Shown: positions 13,174 to 22,180 of the stretch, in pieces
How positions within the stretch are numbered: the first letter of the stretch is position 1
Layout: every line of letters starts with the position of its first letter
NCBI RefSeq assembly: GCF_936927845.1
Contig: NZ_CAKZHV010000050.1
Span: 1 to 25,036 of the forward strand
Length of the DNA stretch: 25,036 bases
Origin: an uncultured Sphingomonas sp.
Lineage (GTDB): Bacteria > Pseudomonadota > Alphaproteobacteria > Sphingomonadales > Sphingomonadaceae
Reading direction: 5' to 3'
Position numbers and translations under genes: made by a program
Notes under the pieces: model-generated
Databases searched by the model: none
Told to the model about the DNA's origin: nothing
Seen by the model: only the letters and a program-made list of their open reading frames with translations

Positions 13174-14583
13174 ATGCAAGCGAGCCAGTCGGGATTGCAG
13201 CGTCGAAGGAAATCAGGGCATCGATCGCATCGTGGATCCCCGAGATCATCATGGAATGCCGGTAAGGGCGAGTTCCTGCTGGTCGCCGCTTACCTGCTGA
13301 TCGCCGGACTGTTCGGAGGCGGCCTCCTGGCGTGGACGCCCGGCAACATGGTGCTGATGGTGGCGACGATCGCGATGACGGTTGCGCTCGCGTGGCGCGA
13401 CGGCTTCACTGCCTTCGCCCGTGTATCGTTGCCGGGGCAGATCGCGTTGATCGGCATTGCGGTGCTGCCGCTGCTGCAACTGATACCACTGCCGCCCACG
13501 ATCTGGCATGCGCTTCCAGGACAGGATCTGCGTCGTCTGACGCTCGGCCTGGTGGGTCTGGCGGACACGTGGCAGCCGCTGACGCTCGATCCCGCGGGAA
13601 CCGCCTTGTGCGCGGTGATGGCGGTCGGCTTCGTCGCGTTCACCGGTTGGCTGCTGCGGCTTTCCAACGCCGATTTTCAACGCTTGTTTTTGGTCGTCAT
13701 GGGGCTGGTGCTGCTGAATATAGCGGTCGGGCTATTGCAGGTGTTCAGCGATGGACGCTGGATGGCGCTACAGGCCAACATGGGCGCTACGTTGCTCGGC
13801 TTCTTTGCCAACAAAAATCACATGGCGCTCGTGCTCGCCTGCTCAATCCTGTTGTTCGGCCTGGAGGTCAGCCGTCGGCCACGGTGGCGCGAGCGACGGC
13901 GCTTGCTGGTGGCGGGCTATATCGCATTCGCGCTGGTTGCGATCGTGGTTACCAACAGTCGCGCTGGATTGGCGCTGGGGGTGCTAGCGGCGGTTGTGGT
14001 GCTGCTGGACCTGGCGCGCGGCGTAGCCTTGCGCTGGCGCGTGCTGACGATCGCGCTGGTTGCGGTGCTGGCCGTGGTGGTCATGTCTTCGTCGGCGTTT
14101 GAAACGGTTGCCGGGCGAGTGGACAACGTCGACAGCGATCTGCGCTGGCGTTTCCTAGGCTGGTCATGGCCACTGGCCGAGCGATATGGATGGTTGGGCA
14201 GTGGGTTCGGATCGTTCCGCACCCTGTTCATCACGACCGAGCAGCTTGCCTGGGTAAAGCCTACCATCGTGAATGCGGTGCACAACGATTACCTTCAATT
14301 GCTGATCGAAGGCGGCGTGCCGGCGCTGATTCTGTTGGCGCTTCTGTCGATCTCGCTGGTCGGTGCCGTCTGGCGCCTGCGCGAGTTGCCGCGATCTGCG
14401 TCGACGCGGCATCAACTCCTGTTCGGTTTCCTGGCAGTGCTGCTGTTCGCGCTGCACAGCGTGGTCGATTACCCGTTACGGCGCGCGGCTGCCTGGACCT
14501 TCTTCGCCTTGGCCGTGGCAGCGGTTTACCGCAGCGTAGCGGAAGGTGGTGTCTCAAACGACGCGAACAGCGAAGCAGCTTGA
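13174..14583 (+). CDS. O-antigen ligase/Wzy-type polysaccharide polymerase
   Basis: This is a 469-residue inner-membrane protein with about a dozen hydrophobic segments. The Wzy_C (O-antigen ligase) core is recognisable: FANKNHMALVLACSILLF, then VTNSRAGLALGVLAAV, and after the large loop HNDYLQLLIEGGVPALILLALLSI, where the Asn-His/His-Asn-Asp motifs and a periplasmic loop are typical. The family joins lipid-linked repeat units in the periplasm, or ligates a chain to an acceptor. Next to Wza and Wzc a polymerase role is more likely. The ATG at 13174 and a GTG at 13168 are both possible; neither has a strong ribosome site, and the Arg/Ser-rich first 30 residues make the true start uncertain. 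Confidence 0.9.
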   Translation: MQASQSGLQRRRKSGHRSHRGSPRSSWNAGKGEFLLVAAYLLIAGLFGGGLLAWTPGNMVLMVATIAMTVALAWRDGFTAFARVSLPGQIALIGIAVLPLLQLIPLPPTIWHALPGQDLRRLTLGLVGLADTWQPLTLDPAGTALCAVMAVGFVAFTGWLLRLSNADFQRLFLVVMGLVLLNIAVGLLQVFSDGRWMALQANMGATLLGFFANKNHMALVLACSILLFGLEVSRRPRWRERRRLLVAGYIAFALVAIVVTNSRAGLALGVLAAVVVLLDLARGVALRWRVLTIALVAVLAVVVMSSSAFETVAGRVDNVDSDLRWRFLGWSWPLAERYGWLGSGFGSFRTLFITTEQLAWVKPTIVNAVHNDYLQLLIEGGVPALILLALLSISLVGAVWRLRELPRSASTRHQLLFGFLAVLLFALHSVVDYPLRRAAAWTFFALAVAAVYRSVAEGGVSNDANSEAA

Positions 14584-14661
14584 TGGATAACGAGCCCTGC
14601 TGCTAGTGGAAGCGCTGGAATATTGATCGGCACCGGTTTTTCTACTCACAAGGGTTTTGCG

Positions 14662-15360
14662 TTGCGTCTTAAATTCGCACCGGTCTTGGCGATCGCCGGC
14701 ATGGTTTCGGGCTGCGGTGGCGGCTCCGGTATTCCGATGGGGGGGGAATTGCCTCCGGCCGAGCGTGGCGGCATCATCACGCCGGTCGCCAGCCAAGATT
14801 ATCGTCTGGGGCCGCTCGATACCTTGTCGATCAAGGTGTTCCGCGAACCCGAATTGTCGTTCGACAGCCTACCTGTGTCGCTCAGCGGAAAGATTTCCTA
14901 TCCGCTGCTGGGCGAGTTGTCGGTCGCAGGTCTCTCCACCGCGGAGGTGGCCAGCACGCTCACCAATCGGCTCAACGCGCGCTACCTGCGTAATGCCAGC
15001 GTCTCTGTCTCGCTCGATCGTGCGGCCAACTTCGTCGTTACGCTGGACGGCGAGGTAAGAAAGCCAGGTGTGTACCAGATACCGGGTGCCCGCCTGTCGC
15101 TGCTGCAATCCGTGGCACTGGGTGATGGCGTAACTGAGAACGCTAAGCTCAACGAGATCATCATCATCCGCGAAACGAACGGCAAGCGATACATCGCTCG
15201 CTTCGACCTGAACGAGATCCGTGCCGGACGCATGGCAGATCCGCAAATTCAGCAATCGGACATCGTGGTGGTCGGCTACGCGCAGTTCACATCCTTGTTC
15301 AGATTGGGGCTTGCCGCACTTCCGGGTGTCGCCGGTCTCTTCATCGCGCTTAATCAGTAA
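14662..15360 (+). CDS. wza: Wza-type outer-membrane polysaccharide export lipoprotein
   Basis: The product has 232 residues from a TTG start at 14662, seven bases after AAGGG. This start puts a lipobox VSGC with Cys18 directly after a hydrophobic signal (VLAIAGM); the longer TTG at 14623 would add 13 residues before it. The Poly_export domain follows (YRLGPLDTLSIKVFREPELS to DRAANFVVT), then a SLBB-like domain (LDGEVRKPGVYQIPGARLSLLQSVALGDGVTE). The C-terminal segment (FRLGLAALPGVAGLFIALNQ) is hydrophobic and may form the helix that crosses the outer membrane. It is shorter than E. coli Wza, as is common in alphaproteobacteria. It forms the exit channel that works with the downstream Wzc-type protein, whose gene begins 11 bases later. 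Confidence 0.93.
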   Translation: MRLKFAPVLAIAGMVSGCGGGSGIPMGGELPPAERGGIITPVASQDYRLGPLDTLSIKVFREPELSFDSLPVSLSGKISYPLLGELSVAGLSTAEVASTLTNRLNARYLRNASVSVSLDRAANFVVTLDGEVRKPGVYQIPGARLSLLQSVALGDGVTENAKLNEIIIIRETNGKRYIARFDLNEIRAGRMADPQIQQSDIVVVGYAQFTSLFRLGLAALPGVAGLFIALNQ

Positions 15361-15371
15361 GGGCCGAGCCC

Positions 15372-17573
15372 ATGCAGTTTCCGTTCAACGGGGCCGCTTC
15401 CGCGCCAGCCTCTACGCCGCCCGCGAGCGCTTCCGAACGCATCGAGTCCACGACGTCCAGCCACGCACTGCGTGAAATCTGGGCCGCAGCCTATCGATCA
15501 CGTTACTGGATCGCGGGTATCTTCGCCGTCTGTATCGCGCTGGCGATCACCGCCGCGCTGCTGACCACGCGTCTATACCAGGCGACCGCGTCGGTAGAAG
15601 TTCGGCAGGAAGCGGCCAAGGTGCTGGGGACCGAGGCCGATCAGGAAACGTCGCCCAACGCCGATACCGAGCGGTTTCTCCAAACCCAGCTCGACATCAT
15701 CCGCAGCCGCGGCGTGGCGGAAGCCGTCGCCGAGCGCGAGGCATTGTTCAACGGCGACGCGTTTCTTCGCTCGATGGGGATTGAAGACGAAGGCACAGGC
15801 GTCCCTACGGGCATGACCCCGCGCGAAGCGCATCGCGACCGCGTTCTGCAGTTATTGCGGGGCGGCATGACGGTGCGTTTCACCGGCACCACCCGCATCG
15901 CCAACATCTCGTTCACCAGCCCTGATCCACGCCTGTCGGCGCGGATCGCCAATGCTTTCGCAGATGCCTATATTCGCAGCAATCTAGCGCGAAAGGCAGG
16001 GGCGTCGGTTTATGCTCTCGATTTCCTGCGTGACCAATTGGCCGAAGCGCAGGCGCGGCTCGCCAAGTCGGAGCAGGCGGTGGTCGATTACGGCCGGCGC
16101 ACCCGCATCGTCGATGCCGGTAACGCGGCCGGGTCCGGCGGTTCCTCCGACAATGCAGCGCGTCCGCAATCACTGATCACCGCGCAATTGGTTCAGTTGA
16201 ACCAGGCTTATTCCACCGCCATTGCCGACCGCATCGCGGCGCAGCAGAAGTGGAATCAGATTTCGGGCTTGCCGGCGCTGAGTACGCCGGACGTGCTCAA
16301 CAACAATGCGGTGCAGCTCCTGCTGGAGCGGCGCGCCGATGTTCAAGGTCAGTATCAGCAGCAACTGGCTACCCGCCGCGAGGATTATCCAACCGTAGCC
16401 GCGGCCAAGGCGCAGTTGCGCGAACTCGATCGCCAGATCGGCGCGCTGGCCGGCAACATCCGCAACGGCGTCCGCAATGCCTATCAGATCGCGCAAGCGC
16501 GCGAGCAGCAACTGGCAAGCGAGATCGACCAACTGAAGAACAGCACCCTGTCCGAGCAGAACCAGGGTATCGAGCTGTCGATCCTACGGCGCGAGGCGGA
16601 CACCAACCGTCAGCAATATGAAGCACTGCTTCGCCGATACAATTCGTTGAACGCCGAGTCCGGCATTCAAACGAACAACCTGTCGATCGTTGATCGCGCG
16701 AATGTGCCGGATCGGTCGTCCTGGCCCAAGCTGTCGCTCAACCTGGCGCTGGCACTAATCCTGGGCATGCTGTTGTCGGCCTTGTTCGTCTTCCTGCGCG
16801 AACAATTGTTCAACGCAGTCCGCACACCGGATGAGGTGCGTGCCGCCACGGGCCTGTCGATCCTGGGCGTCGTGCCCTCGACCAACACGCCTGACCAGGA
16901 CATCGAAGACCCCAAGTCGGCGCAGAGCGATGCTTATGGCTCGGTTCGCACCAGCCTGTCGCTGTTGTCGGCCGAAGGCGTACCGTCGACCATGATGTTC
17001 ACCAGCACGCAACAGGGCGAGGGTAAGTCTTCCGCTTGTCGCGCCATGGCGCTTAGCCTCGCGCGGCTCGGCCGGCGCGTGGTGATCATCGACGCCGACC
17101 TGCGTCGTCCCAACATCCATCGCCTGTTCGGTCTGACCAACCGCAACGGTCTCAGCAACGTGCTGTCGGGTCAGATCGACGCGACGCAGGCGACCCGCAG
17201 CAGCGACAACGGTAAGATCGACTTCATCGTCGCCGGCGACATCCCGCCGAACCCGACCGAACTCATGAACAGCCCGCAGATGACGGCGCTGCTGGCTGAG
17301 CTGCGCGAACGCTACGACACCGTGCTGGTGGACTCCGCACCGGTGCTTGGTCTGGCGGACGCGGTTGTGCTGTCGAGCCTCGTTGACGCAACGGTGTACG
17401 TCATCGAGTCCGGCCGCAATCCGGTTCGTCAGTTGCAGGCATCCTTGTCCCGCTTGGCGCAGGGTGGCGGCGCGGTTGCTGGTGCCATCCTAGTGAAGTT
17501 TGATCCTGGCCGGTTCGGCTACGGTTATGGCGCGGAATATGGCTACAGCTACGATTATGCCGAGCGCAGCTAA
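15372..17573 (+). CDS. wzc: Wzc-type chain-length regulator and tyrosine autokinase (BY-kinase)
   Basis: The 733-residue protein is the fused co-polymerase/kinase type. The N-terminal Wzz domain has a first membrane segment at about 44-66 (IAGIFAVCIALAITAALLTT); a long periplasmic coiled-coil region contains a GNVR-like part, and the second membrane segment lies at about 454-476. The cytoplasmic kinase has Walker A STQQGEGKSS (about 544), A' DADLRRP (about 573) and Walker B TVLVDSAPVLGLADA (about 650). The C-terminus carries six Tyr in the last 17 residues (GYGYGAEYGYSYDYAERS), the autophosphorylation cluster. Cycles of phosphorylation are known to control polymer length and export through Wza. 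The next gene starts inside this tail. Confidence 0.95.
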   Translation: MQFPFNGAASAPASTPPASASERIESTTSSHALREIWAAAYRSRYWIAGIFAVCIALAITAALLTTRLYQATASVEVRQEAAKVLGTEADQETSPNADTERFLQTQLDIIRSRGVAEAVAEREALFNGDAFLRSMGIEDEGTGVPTGMTPREAHRDRVLQLLRGGMTVRFTGTTRIANISFTSPDPRLSARIANAFADAYIRSNLARKAGASVYALDFLRDQLAEAQARLAKSEQAVVDYGRRTRIVDAGNAAGSGGSSDNAARPQSLITAQLVQLNQAYSTAIADRIAAQQKWNQISGLPALSTPDVLNNNAVQLLLERRADVQGQYQQQLATRREDYPTVAAAKAQLRELDRQIGALAGNIRNGVRNAYQIAQAREQQLASEIDQLKNSTLSEQNQGIELSILRREADTNRQQYEALLRRYNSLNAESGIQTNNLSIVDRANVPDRSSWPKLSLNLALALILGMLLSALFVFLREQLFNAVRTPDEVRAATGLSILGVVPSTNTPDQDIEDPKSAQSDAYGSVRTSLSLLSAEGVPSTMMFTSTQQGEGKSSACRAMALSLARLGRRVVIIDADLRRPNIHRLFGLTNRNGLSNVLSGQIDATQATRSSDNGKIDFIVAGDIPPNPTELMNSPQMTALLAELRERYDTVLVDSAPVLGLADAVVLSSLVDATVYVIESGRNPVRQLQASLSRLAQGGGAVAGAILVKFDPGRFGYGYGAEYGYSYDYAERS

Positions 17574-18756
17574 GCCGGGCCTTCCGCGGCGCGCGATCGC
17601 CGCGGTAGTTACGGCCGCGGTACTGCTAGCAATCTTCAGCTATGCCGCGGTCGCCGCGACGGCGCTGGCGCGGGTCAGCGCGGCACGATCCGGGGCGCTG
17701 CTCGCCACACTTGATGCAGCGCCGGCGGCTCTGCTTGACCGATTGAGCGATGCGACGGTGCACAAGGCCATCACCGCGGCACCGCTCGATCAGCGCGTGA
17801 TGAACGTTGCAATGGCACGCGATGCGAAACTGCATGGTGGTGCGCGGACACCGGCGTGGCTGGCGGTGGTGGCGCAACTGGGATGGCGCGACACGACGGC
17901 GTTGCAGAACCGCCTCTATGCGATCGCGTTGCGCAACGAGTTGACCGGCGTGCTCGACATCAGCGACGCGCTGCTGCGCCGTCAGCAATTGATCGATCAG
18001 GTTACGCAGATCCTGCCGCTACTTGAGATCGAACCGACGTTGCGACCCGCGCTCGTCGATCGGCTCGCAGCACAGCCGGGCTGGCGTGGCGTCTATCTCG
18101 CGACATCGATCGGCAATCTCAAAACCGCCCAGCAATTGACTGGCCGCGTGCGGGTGATCGAGGAACTGGCGCGTCGTGGCCCGATTACGAAAAGTGAGGT
18201 GGTACCCAGCATCAATGCGCTCGACCGCGCTGGTCTGCAATCACAGGCTTATGCCCTGTGGCAGCGGGTGCAACCGGGCGTGACCCGTCCCCTAGACGAC
18301 GGCCAGTTCGCGCGCGCGAGCCGTAGCTACGACGCTGACCACGATCCCGTCCCTTTCCAGTGGCAGATGATGACGGGCGAAGGATTTAGCGTCGACGCGA
18401 CCAAGGACGGCACGCGCACGCCGCTGATGATTGATTGGAATGGACGCGGGGTCCCGGTGTTCGCACAACAGCGCACGTCGGCGACGCTGGGGCGCTACGC
18501 GCTCGAGCTTGACGTCCCTGCCAGCGACATGCCGGATCTGCCGGCATTGTCGTTCAAGCTGATCTGCGGGGACACAACTACGTCATTTTCCGCCGTGGCG
18601 GGCAACCCTGCGCGGCTGCGTACGGCAACGGCGGTGCCATGTGCATTCCCGCTGCTGCAGATCGGCGCGGACGTGCAATCATCCGCTGCCGCGCACCAAG
18701 TGACGATCAACCGCATCACCATGCGGCGGCTAAATGCCGTGCCTGACGCGAGCTGA
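17557..18756 (+). CDS. Membrane-anchored exopolysaccharide-cluster protein of unknown function
   Basis: I do not recognise a family. The ATG at 17557 overlaps the wzc end by 17 bases, so translation is probably coupled; 399 residues result. Residues about 12-38 (AIAAVVTAAVLLAIFSYAAV) are a membrane anchor or uncleaved signal. Residues about 45-260 are rich in Ala, Leu, Arg and read as a helical solenoid (VVAQLGWRDTTALQNRLYAIALRNE through SINALDRAGLQSQAYALWQR), somewhat like TPR repeats. Residues about 275-399 look like a beta-sandwich (DPVPFQWQMMTGEGFSVDAT, LGRYALELDVPAS, SFKLICGDTT), like carbohydrate-binding modules. It probably lies in the periplasm. A role in assembly or modification of the polymer is inferred from position. 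Confidence 0.82.
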   Translation: MPSAAKPGLPRRAIAAVVTAAVLLAIFSYAAVAATALARVSAARSGALLATLDAAPAALLDRLSDATVHKAITAAPLDQRVMNVAMARDAKLHGGARTPAWLAVVAQLGWRDTTALQNRLYAIALRNELTGVLDISDALLRRQQLIDQVTQILPLLEIEPTLRPALVDRLAAQPGWRGVYLATSIGNLKTAQQLTGRVRVIEELARRGPITKSEVVPSINALDRAGLQSQAYALWQRVQPGVTRPLDDGQFARASRSYDADHDPVPFQWQMMTGEGFSVDATKDGTRTPLMIDWNGRGVPVFAQQRTSATLGRYALELDVPASDMPDLPALSFKLICGDTTTSFSAVAGNPARLRTATAVPCAFPLLQIGADVQSSAAAHQVTINRITMRRLNAVPDAS

Positions 18757-18757
18757 G

Positions 18758-20092
18758 ATGGCGACGCAGTTCGCCGCCATTCCGCGCGCCATACCACCGG
18801 CGAAGCGCGCGTCCATCTACGACTGGGTGTCGCAAGGCTTCGTCAATGGCCTGTTCTTTCGGGCATTGCTGCTGACCGCACCGATCCAGAGTGTCTTGCT
18901 GACGCCGGTGCAGGGCAGCACCGCTGCCTTCCTGCTCGTCTTGCTCTCGCCAGCGATCCTGATCGGCAACGATTCACGTTTCTTGCGGCTGCTAGCCTTC
19001 TACGCCGCCTTTGTGCTGTTCTACACGATTTATCTGGCGTTCAGCCTGTCCGGATACTTGATTGACGTACCGGATATGAGTCAACTCTTGGTGATTAAAG
19101 AGATATATATTAGTGGTTATTTAAAGCAGACACATGTTACGCAAGGTGTATATTTGCTTGCGGCTGTATTATTCTGCTACTTGTGCTTTGAGTATTATCA
19201 AGAAGCGTTTTTGAAATACGCGTTTTTTGGCGTCCTGCTGCTCGCGTGCTATGGGTTTTACGAGTTCATCTATTATGCAATTTTCCATAGTAATGGCGAC
19301 ATATTGTCCAATCGCAACTTCGGCGACCTGGATACGGCTGCGGCTGGTGCCGGGTCGGGCAAATATGTGACGGGCAGCGTAGTGCAGGGATCGACGCTGT
19401 TCGGTTCGAACTTCATGCGACTGAAAAGCCTGACCGGCGAGCCGTCGATGTACGCACTGACGGTGACGCCATTCGCCGTCTACGCTTATGCGCGCCGGTG
19501 GTGGGCGCTGTTCGGCATTCTGGCGTTCTCGCTGCTGCTGTCGACCTCGACCACAGCGATCATCGGTCTGGGTGTTGGCATCAGCTACACGGAGGTTCGA
19601 CATCGGCAGGACTTTGTCCTGTACATCGCCGCGGCGTTGCTCGTCGCCGTGCTGTTGTATGCGACCTTGGATCCGTTCCAGCGCGCGCTCGACACCTTGC
19701 TGTTCCAAAAGCTGGATACGGTATCCGGCAACGAGCGTATGTCGGCGTTCATGAATCATGTGCGGATCGTGACTGACGGGAATATTCTTCGATTCCTGTT
19801 CGGACTGGGTTTCGGTTCAGTCCGCTCGACTGACATGCTGTCCAACCTGCTCGCCAACGTCGGGGTGGTGGGAACCTGTCTCTACTTCGGTGTGATATTG
19901 GCGCCTTGCGTGCGGCTGCGCAAAGGAGCGGACAGTGGCGCCATCGTCGCAGCGTTGCTGGCGATCTTCTTCATGGAAGCGATCACCGTGTCCGAATATT
20001 CATATCTTCCACCATGGTTCATGGTCGCGCTCGGCTATGCCCGGGTGCGTCAGCAGCGCGTGGCCCTGCCGGCACCGGTGCCGACATCATGA
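18758..20092 (+). CDS. Second polymerase-like polytopic membrane protein (Wzy candidate)
   Basis: This 444-residue protein has around ten to twelve hydrophobic segments and a large central hydrophilic loop (about 180-235, with GSVVQGSTLFGSNFMRLKSLTGEPSMYAL). Features resemble O-antigen polymerases: the RLKSLTGEPSMYA loop, a LLSTSTTAIIGLGVG segment, and SGNERMSAFMNHVRIVTD followed by LFGLGFGSV, a pattern common in Wzy proteins. The ATG at 18758 follows the previous stop by one base. Bases about 19070-19320 are strikingly AT-rich and use TTA and ATA codons that are rare elsewhere here. A flippase is unlikely because the polymerase-type loop motif is present. Having two polymerase-like genes in one cluster is unusual. 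Confidence 0.85.
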   Translation: MATQFAAIPRAIPPAKRASIYDWVSQGFVNGLFFRALLLTAPIQSVLLTPVQGSTAAFLLVLLSPAILIGNDSRFLRLLAFYAAFVLFYTIYLAFSLSGYLIDVPDMSQLLVIKEIYISGYLKQTHVTQGVYLLAAVLFCYLCFEYYQEAFLKYAFFGVLLLACYGFYEFIYYAIFHSNGDILSNRNFGDLDTAAAGAGSGKYVTGSVVQGSTLFGSNFMRLKSLTGEPSMYALTVTPFAVYAYARRWWALFGILAFSLLLSTSTTAIIGLGVGISYTEVRHRQDFVLYIAAALLVAVLLYATLDPFQRALDTLLFQKLDTVSGNERMSAFMNHVRIVTDGNILRFLFGLGFGSVRSTDMLSNLLANVGVVGTCLYFGVILAPCVRLRKGADSGAIVAALLAIFFMEAITVSEYSYLPPWFMVALGYARVRQQRVALPAPVPTS

Positions 20093-21192
20093 GGCTGGCG
20101 CTTAACGCACGCTTTCTGAATCGACCGGTGACGGGCGTCGAACGGCTCGCGCTGGAACTCGGACGCAGTGTGCGCACCTTGCTGGCCTCGCGCGGTCAGC
20201 CCGACCTGGAGATAGTGGTACCCGCTGACACCCCCGTGGTCGACAATACGGCCGTGTTTGGGGCGCCCGCACCGCATGTCTCGGTCATCGGCCGTCTCGG
20301 CGGGCATGCGTGGGAACAGGCGGAACTCGCGCGCGCGCTACCGGACGCTTGGCTCCTCAACCTGTGCAATACCGGTCCGCTCACGCGCCGTCGCCAAGCA
20401 TTGCTGATCTGCGACGCACAGGTGATACTACACCCTGAATCCTATTCGCGGGCATTCCGCTGGTGGTACCGGGTGATGATGACGCTGGCGAGCCGGCGTG
20501 CAGCCGTCGTTTTCACGATATCAGACTTCTCCAAAGCACAACTCGAGCGTTTCGGTCTGGTGCCGCGCGGCAAGGCGCAGGTGCTGCGGTTGGGTATCGA
20601 CCATCTCGATAGGGTGAAAGCCGAACCCGAGGTGCTGGTACGCCATAAGCTCGATGGCCGCCCGTTCCTGCTCGCGATCGGCTCACTGGCGCGGCACAAG
20701 AACCTTGCCATGCTGATCGACGCGTTCGTGGCAGCCGATTTGCCAAATCTAGATTTGGTGGTGGCGGGCGGCGGAAACGCGAAAGTTTTCCAAGGTGCGG
20801 GGCTGCGCGAGGCGCCTAACATCCTTTTTCTCGGTCGGGTAAGCGACGGCGAACTCAAGGCACTGTACGGGGCGGCCTACGCCTTTGCCTGCCCGTCGCT
20901 GACTGAAGGATTCGGCTTCACGCCGCTGGAAGCGATGCGGATGGGCTGTCCGGTGGTCGCTACGACGGGGGGCGCGGTGCCGGAGGTGTGCGGCGATGCG
21001 GCGATCTACGCCGATCCGCATGACATGCACGCTTGGACAATGGCATTGCGCCGGATCGCGGGTGATGAAACACTGCGGGCTGATCTGGCGGATCGTGCCG
21101 GCACGCGCGCGGCATTGTTCACGTGGCAGTTGACGGCGCAGCAGCTTCTCGACGCACTGACTGCGTCAGATGACTTGGTAAACAAGGGGTAG
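20089..21192 (+). CDS. GT4-type glycosyltransferase (Glycos_transf_1)
   Basis: The 367-residue GT-B protein starts at an ATG that overlaps the previous stop as ATGA. The N-terminal half begins MRLALNARFLNRPVTGVERLA, a common GT4 acceptor-domain opening. The C-terminal half has the donor-binding region: FLLAIGSLARHKNLAMLIDAF, VVAGGGN, NILFLGRVSDGELKALYGAA, and the E-x7-E motif in CPSLTEGFGFTPLEAMRMGCPVVA. It should transfer one sugar from a nucleotide donor, in a retaining reaction, to the growing lipid-linked repeat unit at the cytoplasmic face of the membrane. Donor and linkage cannot be read from the sequence. GDP-mannose and dTDP-rhamnose are frequent donors in relatives. Confidence 0.92.
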   Translation: MRLALNARFLNRPVTGVERLALELGRSVRTLLASRGQPDLEIVVPADTPVVDNTAVFGAPAPHVSVIGRLGGHAWEQAELARALPDAWLLNLCNTGPLTRRRQALLICDAQVILHPESYSRAFRWWYRVMMTLASRRAAVVFTISDFSKAQLERFGLVPRGKAQVLRLGIDHLDRVKAEPEVLVRHKLDGRPFLLAIGSLARHKNLAMLIDAFVAADLPNLDLVVAGGGNAKVFQGAGLREAPNILFLGRVSDGELKALYGAAYAFACPSLTEGFGFTPLEAMRMGCPVVATTGGAVPEVCGDAAIYADPHDMHAWTMALRRIAGDETLRADLADRAGTRAALFTWQLTAQQLLDALTASDDLVNKG

Positions 21193-21301
21193 GGTACAGA
21201 ACGACCCAGGAGCGCTGGCGGCGAAACGGTCGCGGGCTGGTTGTTCAATCACCCGGTGCGATCACGTCGACTTTCGCTACGTCATGAGTTAGGCGGCGCG
21301 C
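21193..21301. other. Spacer before the GT32 gene group
   Basis: This is a 109-base gap, the largest within the plus-strand polysaccharide series. No hairpin with a T run and no clear promoter are visible. AGGCGG at 21291-21296 is the likely ribosome site for the next gene. Confidence 0.4.
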
Positions 21302-22177
21302 ATGATCGACATGGGTGAGATCACGAGCGCGCTCGACGCGGGGGTCGAGCGACGGCTTGAACAGGTGCGCGGCACGCGTGCAATTCCGCGCGTCATTCAT
21401 CAAACCTATTTCAGCAAAGACCTGCCGGCACCCCTGCGCGCCAACGTTGATGCATTGCGTGCGCTAAATCCCGGCTGGGAACACCGTCTCTACGATGATG
21501 CCGATATCGAACGCTTCATCGCGGAGGAATATGGCCCGGCGATCCTGCGCCGCTACCATGCGATCGCGCCGGGCTACGGCGCGGCGCGCGCGGATCTGTT
21601 CCGCTACCTGCTGGTGTACAGGATGGGTGGGGTATATCTCGACGTGAAGAGCGGCGCCGACCAGCCGTTCGACGCGGTGCTGGGCCCGGATGACGCGTTC
21701 ATCGTCGCGCAATGGCACGACAGTGTCGACAAGCCGGATACGCTGTTCCACCCCGAACTGCGCGGCATACAGGGTGGCGAGTTCCAGCAGTGGCACGTTA
21801 TCGCAGCACCTGGGCATCCGTTCCTTCGCGCGGTGATCGAGCGTGTGCTGCACCTGATCGACAGCTACAATCCGTACCGCGTCGGCGTTGGACGCCACGT
21901 GCTGCGGGTTACCGGCCCGATCCCCTATACGCTGGCGATCGTGCCATTGTTGCCGCAGCATCCGCACCGCCGTATTCGGGACGAGCGCACGATCGGGCTG
22001 TGTTATTCGGTGCTGGCCGGACAAGCACATGAGGGACATTTCCGCGGTCATTATTCACGTCGCCGTACGCCGATCGTCGGCCGCGATCGTGGCCTGATCG
22101 CCAATGCCCCATTGGTGGCATTTCTGGCCGCACGCAGCCTGATCAGGCGCGTGTTGACGAAACTCGGACGGGGTTAA
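21302..22177 (+). CDS. GT32-type glycosyltransferase, paralog A
   Basis: The 291-residue protein belongs to the Gly_transf_sug (OCH1/capsule-type) group. IPRVIHQTYFSKDLPA (about 29-44) is the classic start of the domain; WEHRLYDDADIERFIAEEYG and GYGAARADLFRYLLVYRMGG follow. The metal-binding position, usually DxD, reads YLDVKS with Asp114 and Lys116. A C-terminal part HYSRRRTPIVGRDRG is shared with paralog B. There is no membrane segment, so it acts in the cytoplasm or at the membrane face, adding a sugar to the repeat unit. Paralog B starts four bases after its stop and is about 80% identical by eye, so it is a tandem duplicate. Confidence 0.9.
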   Translation: MIDMGEITSALDAGVERRLEQVRGTRAIPRVIHQTYFSKDLPAPLRANVDALRALNPGWEHRLYDDADIERFIAEEYGPAILRRYHAIAPGYGAARADLFRYLLVYRMGGVYLDVKSGADQPFDAVLGPDDAFIVAQWHDSVDKPDTLFHPELRGIQGGEFQQWHVIAAPGHPFLRAVIERVLHLIDSYNPYRVGVGRHVLRVTGPIPYTLAIVPLLPQHPHRRIRDERTIGLCYSVLAGQAHEGHFRGHYSRRRTPIVGRDRGLIANAPLVAFLAARSLIRRVLTKLGRG

Positions 22178-22180
22178 GCC

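Noticed and set aside
13008..13265. An 85-codon plus-strand frame between lyase and polymerase
   Set aside because: It overlaps the lyase Tat signal on the other strand and the polymerase start, and resembles nothing known.
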